Positions 57,164 through 64,000 of a stretch of 64,000 nucleotides of DNA are shown here, in pieces (position 1 is the first letter of the stretch; each line of letters opens with the position of its first letter). The stretch lies in assembly GCA_035570235.1 (NCBI GenBank), contig DATMML010000064.1, forward strand, positions 89,888-153,887, given 5' to 3'. A model generated the notes under the pieces. That model was not told the DNA's origin, made no database searches, and worked only from the letters and a program-made list of their open reading frames with translations. The position numbers and the translations under genes are program-made. Source of the DNA: Vicinamibacteria bacterium. Its GTDB lineage: Bacteria > Acidobacteriota > Vicinamibacteria > Fen-336.

Positions 57164-59733
57164 GGCTGGAGGAGCGGACCCTGACGGGCGAGCTGAGCAT
57201 CGTCGATGTGCTCGACGACCTCATTTGGCACCGGGACGGGCGGGTGACCCTCGTGTACGAGCTCGTGGCCTTCCATGAACCCGGCATGTCGGACGCCGAG
57301 TTCGATTCCGCCGCTCTGCGTGCCGATTCCGTCTGGAGCAGCGGGCTGCCGGAAGGGAGCGAGTACCAGTTCATCGTCGTGGTTGACAAGGAGGGGGGGC
57401 GGGTGGGCGTTGAGGCTTGCCTGCCGCCAATCCCGCAACTGGATGATCAGGCCCGTGTCTTGGAGGAGTTCCGGCGGGGGAGGCTCGCGCAGCTGACGCG
57501 GGCCTCGGCGGGTTCGGGGGTCCCCTCGTTCGTACAAGCCCGGCGGCACTACCTGACGGCGTCCTTCCGGCCGGAGTGCCTGGAGGGGCTGGTCAAGAAG
57601 GGCCTGACCGCGCACCTGCGCGCGCTCGTCACCCGGGCTGGCCGCACCAGCCGACGGTGGGACGAGGTCTACACGGGAGTGCTTTCAAGCTCGCGGCGCT
57701 TCGAGCGCCGGGTGGAGTACGGCCTCTGCCAGATCGCCCTGGGATTCTCCCGGTGCGGCACGGAGGACATTATCAAGCTGATACACGAGCTCTTGAGCCC
57801 CACGACCAGCCGATCCGCGCCCCTCACGCAGCTCTCGAGACGTGCCCGGGCCGAGAGGGACGAGTTGCCCGGGAGTTCGGTGGGGGAGCGGCCGTACCTG
57901 GGCGAGACGAGCACGGCCTGGTCGCTCGTGGAGGACGACATGGCGGTCCGGCCGGGGCTGCTCGAGCTGGGAGACCGCTGCGTGGGCGTCGTCACCCTGA
58001 AGCAGCTCCCGGACCGGACCGAGCCCGGGATCCTCGTCCCCCTGCTCTCCCTGCCCCGAGCGAAATACGTTCTCGTCTACGGGGTGGAGATCCCCCCGGG
58101 CGGGCTCGAGCTGCAGACGCTGCGGGCCCGGGCGCGCCTGGCCGCGGGCCTGCGCCTGCAGAACTTCCTGGTCAGGACGGACCGCGCCGATCCCCTCGCG
58201 GCCGCGGTCGAGAAGCAGAGCGACGAAGCGGTGAGCCGGATCATCGTGAGCACCCTGCGCATCCTGGGGACGTCGCTCTCGATCGCCCTGTACGAGGACT
58301 CCCCGGAGGCGCTCGAGGAGGCGGCCCAGGAGACGATCGCCGTGATGGCGCGGGCCCACGGCCTGAGGGGCCACCGGGAGCGCTATCTCGTGAAGGAGGC
58401 CTTCCTGGCCACCCTGCCGGGCTCGCCCGGGCTGCCCGAGCGCCGCCGGCGAACCCTGACCCCGGTAGCGGTCGACATGATGCCTGTCCACGGCTTTTCC
58501 TGGGGCACGGGAAAGATCCCGTTCCTGACCCCCTCGAACAGCGTGGTCCTTTACGATCCCTTCGATGAGGCGCTGCAGTCCAACGCGAACATCCTCGTGA
58601 CCGGGACCTCCGGGTGGGGGAAGTCGTTCGCGGCCTCCTACGTGCTCTCCGGCGCCTACCTCGCGGCAGCATCGCGCCGAGAGCCGGCGCCCTACACCTT
58701 CATCCTCGACAACGGTGCATCCTACGAGCGGTACGCGCAGCTCCTGGCCGGGAAGTACGTGCCCTTCACCTTCGATGAGCCGCCTGGGGTCGAGATCTTC
58801 GAGTGGGACGAGGCCGCGGGCGGCCTGGACGAGCACGTTTCCCGGCTGGAATGGCTGCTGTTGGACCTGCTGCGGGTCGACGGGAAAGAGGAGGAGCGCT
58901 TCGAGCGCGTGAAGGCGAGCGTGGAAGAGGCGCTGAAGGAGCACATGTACCGGGGGGGACTGCCGCGCAGCTTCGTGGGCTTCGCGGAAGCTCTGGGGCG
59001 GGTGGGGGGGCCCCACGCGGATGAGCTGCGGCGGGCCCTTTACCCCTACACGGAGGGGAAGTTCGCGCGCCTCTTCGAGGCGAACGCGCGGCTGGCCATG
59101 GCGGAGGGCTGCCATGTCATCTGCTACGACTTCAAGGGGCTGTTGGGGGAGCATCGCGACCTCGCGGCGCTAGCCCTTCGGCTCGCCATCTATGAGGTAC
59201 GGAAATGGTCCGCCCGCGTCAGCCGCCGCGGGCACCGCACGTTCCTGACCCTCGACGAAAGCTGGGCCCTCCTGGACGGAAGCACCTCCGGCTCCGCGGT
59301 GGCGTCTGCGGCGGGGCCATTCCTGGCTAGCTCGATCCGCATGGGTCGCAAGGAAGGGATGTCGGTGCTCAGCCTCTCCCAAGTCCTTGAAGACTTCTCG
59401 GGCTCCGCCTTCGGTGCCGCCATCCTTGGGAACTCGGCGACTCGGTTCGTGGGGCACCCGGGCGCGGAGGGCGCCGAGACCCTCCGGCGCCAGCTGGGTC
59501 TGAGCGACCGCCAGGTGGAGCAGGTCGCCGGCCTCCGCCGAACGCCCGAATTCCACGAGTTCCTGCTCCTGCGCGGAGAGAGGAGTGACGTGATCCGGGT
59601 GCCCGGGGATCCGTTCTCCCGGTGGGTCTTCTCGACCTCACCAAAGGAGCGAGAGCGCATCGCGACCCTGAGCGCCCTCCGTCCCGAGCTGAGCCTGTTC
59701 GAGCGCATGAAACTCTTGGCCGCCGAGGGGTGA
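57160..59733 (+). CDS. virB4: VirB4/TrbE-like conjugal transfer ATPase
   Basis: ATPase of 857 residues, TTG start overlapping the VirB3 stop (TTGA) with GGGGGTGG upstream. N-terminal CagE/TrbE/VirB4 domain (~180-400; GVVTLKQLPDRTEPG), then a RecA-like domain with Walker A GTSGWGKS at 482-489 and Walker B TFLTLDE at 694-700, and the conserved C-terminal GNSATRFVGHPG. Powers pilus assembly and secretion at the inner membrane. No other vir/tra gene follows, which is unusual. Confidence 0.92.
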   Translation: MRLEERTLTGELSIVDVLDDLIWHRDGRVTLVYELVAFHEPGMSDAEFDSAALRADSVWSSGLPEGSEYQFIVVVDKEGGRVGVEACLPPIPQLDDQARVLEEFRRGRLAQLTRASAGSGVPSFVQARRHYLTASFRPECLEGLVKKGLTAHLRALVTRAGRTSRRWDEVYTGVLSSSRRFERRVEYGLCQIALGFSRCGTEDIIKLIHELLSPTTSRSAPLTQLSRRARAERDELPGSSVGERPYLGETSTAWSLVEDDMAVRPGLLELGDRCVGVVTLKQLPDRTEPGILVPLLSLPRAKYVLVYGVEIPPGGLELQTLRARARLAAGLRLQNFLVRTDRADPLAAAVEKQSDEAVSRIIVSTLRILGTSLSIALYEDSPEALEEAAQETIAVMARAHGLRGHRERYLVKEAFLATLPGSPGLPERRRRTLTPVAVDMMPVHGFSWGTGKIPFLTPSNSVVLYDPFDEALQSNANILVTGTSGWGKSFAASYVLSGAYLAAASRREPAPYTFILDNGASYERYAQLLAGKYVPFTFDEPPGVEIFEWDEAAGGLDEHVSRLEWLLLDLLRVDGKEEERFERVKASVEEALKEHMYRGGLPRSFVGFAEALGRVGGPHADELRRALYPYTEGKFARLFEANARLAMAEGCHVICYDFKGLLGEHRDLAALALRLAIYEVRKWSARVSRRGHRTFLTLDESWALLDGSTSGSAVASAAGPFLASSIRMGRKEGMSVLSLSQVLEDFSGSAFGAAILGNSATRFVGHPGAEGAETLRRQLGLSDRQVEQVAGLRRTPEFHEFLLLRGERSDVIRVPGDPFSRWVFSTSPKERERIATLSALRPELSLFERMKLLAAEG

Positions 59734-59892
59734 AGCACAGCGCGATTCCCCTAAAGGCGCGCGCGGGGCAGCCACCACCACCGTGTCGAGGGCAACCGGA
59801 TTCGGCAGGCAGCCCGAAAACGTCGAGGGCGGAACCGACAACGGCCGCCTCTTAGGGGAGCGGTACAATCTCTACGGAACGCGAAGCTTTCG

Positions 59893-60279
59893 ATGACCCT
59901 GCTCCCTCAATTCGAGCTCAACGAAAACTACGCCACGTTCCGGCCAGAGGGACCGGCGACCGTCGCTGCCTTTGTCTCGCTGGTTCATCAGGCGATGAAG
60001 GCCTGTCAAGACAGGGGAGTTACAAGACTGCTAGTTGATGCCCGGCAGCTGAGCCACGCACCCCTCACCGCCGTAGGTTTCTTTGAGCTCGGTAGCAGCC
60101 TGGCGGCAGCTTGGGATCCCCACATCAGGCTCGCGATGGTAGGCCGACCTGACCAAATCGATCGCGAACGGTTCGGTGTGTTGGTCGCTGAGAATCGCGG
60201 GCTGCGCTATAGCGTGCACGAGAGCGAAGCGGAGGCACTGAGCCACCTGCTGGCAAAGGGAGGCGCCGAGTCTCCCTGA
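59893..60279 (+). CDS. STAS/SpoIIAA-like small protein
   Basis: Protein of 128 residues with the STAS-like pattern (TRLLVDARQLSHAPLTAVGFFELG; IRLAMVGRPDQIDRERFGVLVAENRG). This resembles the YkuS/SpoIIAA-like proteins of unknown role. No partner kinase next to it. Confidence 0.6.
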   Translation: MTLLPQFELNENYATFRPEGPATVAAFVSLVHQAMKACQDRGVTRLLVDARQLSHAPLTAVGFFELGSSLAAAWDPHIRLAMVGRPDQIDRERFGVLVAENRGLRYSVHESEAEALSHLLAKGGAESP

Positions 60280-60330
60280 ATCTCGCAAGGAGACGTGATG
60301 CGTCCGCCCGACGGCAGCCACTCGAGCCGG

Positions 60331-61083
60331 CTACTCGACTGACTGAACGCGAGGGTGGAAAGGCGAGGCCCCCGTCGCCGGGGTTCCCGCCAAGAGCCAG
60401 GCGCCGCCGCCCAAGGCCAGAGCGACCAGCGCGCTGTTCCACTCGTTGCCGTTGCGCAACCCCTCGGCGACTCGGGGCGCGTGAAGAAGCACGAACCAAA
60501 GAAGAAACATGAGCCCCAGGAGAGAAGCTGACAGGCGGGCTTTCTGGCCAGTGACGATGCTGAGGGACGCCGCGATGAAGGCCACCCCGGTCAGGTAGGT
60601 CCAGAATAGATGGCCGGGGAGCCAGTTGGGTATCAATGTCGCGACGAACGTCGCGTACATGAAGTGCTGCACCCCAAAGACGGCCATCGGGAGCGCAAAC
60701 AAAAGGCGCCCGAGCGTGAGGGTTGGACCTCCCGCAAGGAAGAAGGTGGCGCCGCACATTGCGAGCGCTTCGAACGCACGAGTCCGCGCAACCCCGTCGC
60801 GGAAAATCGCAACCGGCCCCGGTAGATGAAAGAGCAATACGATGACGAGGAGGAGCATGCTCAAGAGGCTCGACGCCCGGCGAGCGTACTTAGTCGTCAC
60901 GATGCCCACTCCGGCGGCGAGCAGGACAAAACCCGAGATAAACGCCCAGAAGGTGCGCCAGGGGAGCCAAGAGGGTGCAATCAGCGGTCCCGGCACGAAA
61001 TCGGCGTAAGCGAGCTGCTGAATGCCAAGCGCCCCAACGGCGATGGCGAAGGCTAGCCGGCCGGGCTTGGTCAGTTTGTCCAT
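60331..61083 (-). CDS. DoxX-like membrane protein
   Basis: Protein of 250 residues with two similar halves, each with about four membrane helices (GIQQLAYADFVPGPLIAPSW and GVQHFMYATFVATLIPNW), giving an internal duplication. The repeated Q-x-x-Y/F-A pattern and size fit the DoxX superfamily. The ATG at 61083 is chosen as the first with a following membrane helix. Function unknown. Confidence 0.7.
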   Translation of the reverse strand: MDKLTKPGRLAFAIAVGALGIQQLAYADFVPGPLIAPSWLPWRTFWAFISGFVLLAAGVGIVTTKYARRASSLLSMLLLVIVLLFHLPGPVAIFRDGVARTRAFEALAMCGATFFLAGGPTLTLGRLLFALPMAVFGVQHFMYATFVATLIPNWLPGHLFWTYLTGVAFIAASLSIVTGQKARLSASLLGLMFLLWFVLLHAPRVAEGLRNGNEWNSALVALALGGGAWLLAGTPATGASPFHPRVQSVE

Positions 61084-61340
61084 AGCCGAGCACTCTGACC
61101 TAGGCAGCGACTCAAGACAATAGTCGGATGGCCAGACTCGATGGGGCGCCAGCGACTGGCTATATACTGCGCCCAACCTTCCTTGCGGTCGGAGGGGCTG
61201 GTGTTGCGTCCGGCCGTGCTTAGGAAGCGAGCGTGGACGGCATCCTGCGACGTGCACCAGGAAGAACCGATGCGGCCAGCCCCGGAGAGATCTCGACGCG
61301 CCAACCGTCTGATTCAAACTACATCCCACGAAGAGGAACC

Positions 61341-63608
61341 ATGGGTCTATTGCGCCTCGCTGCCGTCATTCCGCTTCTTTACGGCCTGGCCGCCTCCACC
61401 GGAGGCGATGAACCCACGCTGACGGGTTTCACGCCCGCGAACGCCCGCGTCGAACGAGGGTGGGAGAGCAAGTTCCTGGCCAGTCCGAGCCCCGACAACA
61501 TGCGGGAGACCATGCGGCGCCTGAGTGCTCGGCCACACCACGTGGGGTCGGCTTACGACAAGGACAATGCGGAGTGGATCCTGGCGAGGTTCAAGGAGTG
61601 GGGCCTGGAGGCGAAGATCGAGACCTTCGATGTGCTGTTCCCGACGCCGAAGCAGCGACTCGTCGAGATGCTTGAGCCGACGCCGTTCAAGGCGAAGCTG
61701 GAGGAGCCGGCCCTCGCGGTCGATCCCACGAGCAGCCAGAAGGCCGAGCAGCTCCCGACCTATAACGCGTACTCGGTCGATGGCGACGTCACTGGCCTCC
61801 TCGTGTACGTGAACTACGGCCTCCCCGAGGATTATGAGCAGCTGGAGCGACTCGGGGTCTCGGTCAAGGGGGCGATCGTCCTCGCTCGCTACGGCCACTC
61901 GTGGCGCGGCATCAAGCCAAAAGTAGCGGCGGAGCACGGCGCCGTCGGCTGCCTCATCTACTCCGACCCGCGCGACGACGGGTACTTCCAGGACGACGTC
62001 TTCCCCCAGGGGCCGATGCGCCCGAGAGAAGGGGTACAGCGCGGAAGCGTCATGGACTTCCCTTCCTCGAGTCCGGGCGATCCCCTCACACCGGGCGTGG
62101 GGGCGACGCCAGAGGCGAAGCGCCTTCCCCTCGCGGAGGCGAAGAGCATTACGAAGATTCCGGTATTGCCCCTCTCCTACGGTGATGCCGAACCGCTTCT
62201 AGCCGCCCTCAGAGGGCCGATGGCGCCGGGGGAGGGGAGGGGCGCGCTGCCGGTTCCATATCACGTGGGACCAGGGCCGGCGAAGGTACACCTCAAGATG
62301 GCCTCGAACTGGGATGTCAAGAAGGTCTACGACGTCGTGGCTACGATCCCCGGAGCGGAGCAACCGGACCAGTGGGTCGTGCGCGGCAACCACCACGATG
62401 CCTGGGTGAACGGCGCGGAAGATCCGATCTCGGGTCTCATTGCCCTGATGGAGGAGGCTCGGGCGATCGGTACCCTCCTGAAGGAGGGATGGAGGCCGAA
62501 GCGCACGATTGTCTACTGCGCGTGGGACGGCGAGGAGCCGATGCTGCTGGGATCCACGGAGTGGGCGGAGACCCACGCGGAGGAGCTGCGCCGGCACGCT
62601 GTCGCTTACATCAACACGGACGGCAACAGCCGCGGGTTTCTCTCCATGGCCGGGTCGCACACCCTGGAGCCGTTCGTCAACGCGGTGGCGCAAGACGTGC
62701 AGGACCCGGAGGCAAAGATCTCCGTCTGGAGGCGCCTGCGGGCAGAGGCCCTTCGCTCCGCCCGAAGCGCCGACGACCGCCAGGAGATCCGCAAGCGCAG
62801 CGACTTGCGCATGAACCCTCTGGGCTCGGGCAGCGACTACACCGCCTTCATCGACCACCTGGGCGTGGCGAGCCTGGATTTGAGCTACACAGGTGAAGAC
62901 GAGGGCGGCATCTACCACTCGATCTACGACGACTTCTACTGGTTTACGCACTTCTCCGACAAGGACTTCGTGTACGGGCGGGCTCTCGCCCAGACCGTGG
63001 GGCTGGCCGTTCTGCGCCTCGCCAACGCGGACCTCCTCCCATTCGCGTTCGATGGCTTCGCCGACACCATGCAGACCTACTTGAAGGAGCTGAAGGCGCT
63101 GCTCAAGGAAAAGCAAGAAAAAGTCGCCGAAGTCAATCGCGAGATCGATGAAGGAGTGTTCTCGGCGACGCTCGATCCCCGGCGTCCCACGATCGCTCCT
63201 CCGAGAGAAGACGTGCCTCCCCACTTGAACTTCGCCCCGCTGGAGAACGCGGTGGAGGCCGTCCGCCGGAGCGGCGAGCGCTACGCAAAGGCGAGCGCAC
63301 GGCTGCAGGGGCGCGATGGACTCCCCGCCGACGTCCTCTCGCGAGTGAACGGGCTGCTGATGCGGAGCGAGCGACTGCTGACCTCGGAAGGAGGCTTACC
63401 GCGAAGGCCGTGGTTCAAGCACCTGATCTATGCGCCGGGCGTCTATTCCGGTTACGGGGCGAAGACCATGCCCGGCGCGCGGGAAGCTATAGAACAGAAG
63501 CGTTATGCGGAGGCCGACGGCGAAATCGCACGGATCGCAAGCGCACTGCAGGACGAGGTGGCCTTGATCGACTCCGCGTCCGCGGAGTTGGAGAAGACCT
63601 CGAGTTGA
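61341..63608 (+). CDS. M28 metallopeptidase, glutamate carboxypeptidase II-like
   Basis: Secreted dizinc peptidase of 755 residues: signal peptide, PA-domain insert (~150-330), catalytic M28 domain and a C-terminal transferrin-receptor-like dimerisation domain (~600-750). Zinc and catalytic residues are at H351, D361 (NHHDAWVNGAEDP), E398/E399 (DGEEP), D427 (NTDGN) and H526 (YHSIYDDF), with almost the same spacing as in human GCPII (H377, D387, E424/E425, D453, H553). A full, probably active enzyme that trims C-terminal Asp/Glu-type residues. Confidence 0.93.
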   Translation: MGLLRLAAVIPLLYGLAASTGGDEPTLTGFTPANARVERGWESKFLASPSPDNMRETMRRLSARPHHVGSAYDKDNAEWILARFKEWGLEAKIETFDVLFPTPKQRLVEMLEPTPFKAKLEEPALAVDPTSSQKAEQLPTYNAYSVDGDVTGLLVYVNYGLPEDYEQLERLGVSVKGAIVLARYGHSWRGIKPKVAAEHGAVGCLIYSDPRDDGYFQDDVFPQGPMRPREGVQRGSVMDFPSSSPGDPLTPGVGATPEAKRLPLAEAKSITKIPVLPLSYGDAEPLLAALRGPMAPGEGRGALPVPYHVGPGPAKVHLKMASNWDVKKVYDVVATIPGAEQPDQWVVRGNHHDAWVNGAEDPISGLIALMEEARAIGTLLKEGWRPKRTIVYCAWDGEEPMLLGSTEWAETHAEELRRHAVAYINTDGNSRGFLSMAGSHTLEPFVNAVAQDVQDPEAKISVWRRLRAEALRSARSADDRQEIRKRSDLRMNPLGSGSDYTAFIDHLGVASLDLSYTGEDEGGIYHSIYDDFYWFTHFSDKDFVYGRALAQTVGLAVLRLANADLLPFAFDGFADTMQTYLKELKALLKEKQEKVAEVNREIDEGVFSATLDPRRPTIAPPREDVPPHLNFAPLENAVEAVRRSGERYAKASARLQGRDGLPADVLSRVNGLLMRSERLLTSEGGLPRRPWFKHLIYAPGVYSGYGAKTMPGAREAIEQKRYAEADGEIARIASALQDEVALIDSASAELEKTSS

Positions 63609-63677
63609 GGGGGGCGCAGTCCAACACCTCGAGGACCGTCCGTTTGTCAGTTGAGACAGGCCATATCCCGACTAAGC

Positions 63678-63953
63678 ATGTTTGAGCGCTACACAGAACC
63701 GGCTTTCAGAGTAGTCTTCTTTGCGAGATACGAGGCAGCCCAGCTTGGCAGCTCTTCCATAGGAACAGAACATCTGCTCCTGGGGCTCATCCGTGAAAAC
63801 AGCGGCTTGACGGCCCGCCTTTTCAGGGAACGAAACGTCTCCTCGCGGGACGTGAGGGCAACGCGACGCCCGGCAGCCGGTTGCGACCAGCAGAGGCTGC
63901 CCAAGGCTATCGGACCTGCCTCGGCGTCGGTTAGTGGTACCGTGGCATCCTGA
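63678..63953 (+). CDS. Short Clp N-terminal-domain protein
   Basis: Protein of 91 residues. MFERYTEPAFRVVFFARYEA and GTEHLLLGLIRENSGLTARLF form a ClpA/ClpC N-domain repeat (residues ~1-55). The last ~35 residues (after SSRDVR) do not resemble the domain and look out of phase, so the protein may be cut by a frameshift. Related acidobacterial proteins are longer and carry only this domain, without an ATPase. Confidence 0.65.
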   Translation: MFERYTEPAFRVVFFARYEAAQLGSSSIGTEHLLLGLIRENSGLTARLFRERNVSSRDVRATRRPAAGCDQQRLPKAIGPASASVSGTVAS

Positions 63954-64000
63954 CTCGCCCACATGACGGGCGCTACGGCCAGGAGGGCCGGAAGTAAGGC

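Overview
This is a high-GC bacterial window with dense coding on both strands, many ATGA/GTGA/TTGA stop-start overlaps and many GTG/TTG starts. The gene content points to an Acidobacteriota-type soil bacterium. Two large TonB-dependent receptors carry N-terminal carboxypeptidase-like regulatory domains, one gene fuses a DUF4190 membrane part to a type IV pilin, another fuses a winged helix to an FHA domain, there are Pkn-type Ser/Thr kinases, and there is a 755-residue M28 protease. The assignment rests on gene content only.

Left part (1-13 kb): a urea block. ureABC (leftward, ureC cut by the window edge) lies divergent to a porin plus urtABCDE, a complete urea ABC importer. Next come an AraC-type regulator with a VOC protein, then a small operon ending in a winged-helix regulator. 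That operon has a perfect 17-bp palindrome placed exactly in the spacer of its promoter. From 13.5 to 20.2 kb runs a seven-gene, translationally coupled operon (RDD, SpoIIM-like, membrane protein, DUF4129-like, DUF4350-like, MoxR ATPase, DUF58), followed by a convergent DUF4190-pilin gene and an MFS transporter.

Middle (22-42.5 kb): a frameshifted membrane gene; a leftward four-gene envelope-sensing operon (F5/8-type lectin-like membrane protein, LiaF-like protein, LytS-type kinase, LytTR regulator); a Ser/Thr kinase, a predicted secreted metalloprotease and a winged-helix/FHA regulator; two TonB receptors; a Cys-rich secreted protein; a di-haem peroxidase; a metallo-beta-lactamase-fold protein; an acyltransferase-like membrane protein; a DUF2891 protein; and a polysaccharide deacetylase.

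Right part (42.6-64 kb): a plasmid-type replication and partition module (RepA, seven clear iterons plus one degenerate copy at about 22-bp spacing, ParA, a small ParB-like partner, a winged-helix protein, and an AT-rich region full of inverted repeats). Accessory genes follow (RarD, YCII, STAS, PEGA, two secreted proteins). Then comes a compact unit made of a Ser/Thr kinase and a GAF/sigma-54 activator, divergent to VirB2-lipoprotein-VirB3-VirB4. A good -24/-12 (sigma-54) promoter match lies just before the virB2-like gene. The replication module and the partial type IV secretion genes suggest that this DNA is, or contains, a plasmid, chromid or integrated conjugative element. The sigma-54 controlled mini-type-IV-secretion locus is the best candidate for an undescribed system. 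The window ends with a STAS-like protein, a DoxX-like protein, a glutamate-carboxypeptidase-II-like protease and a Clp N-domain protein.
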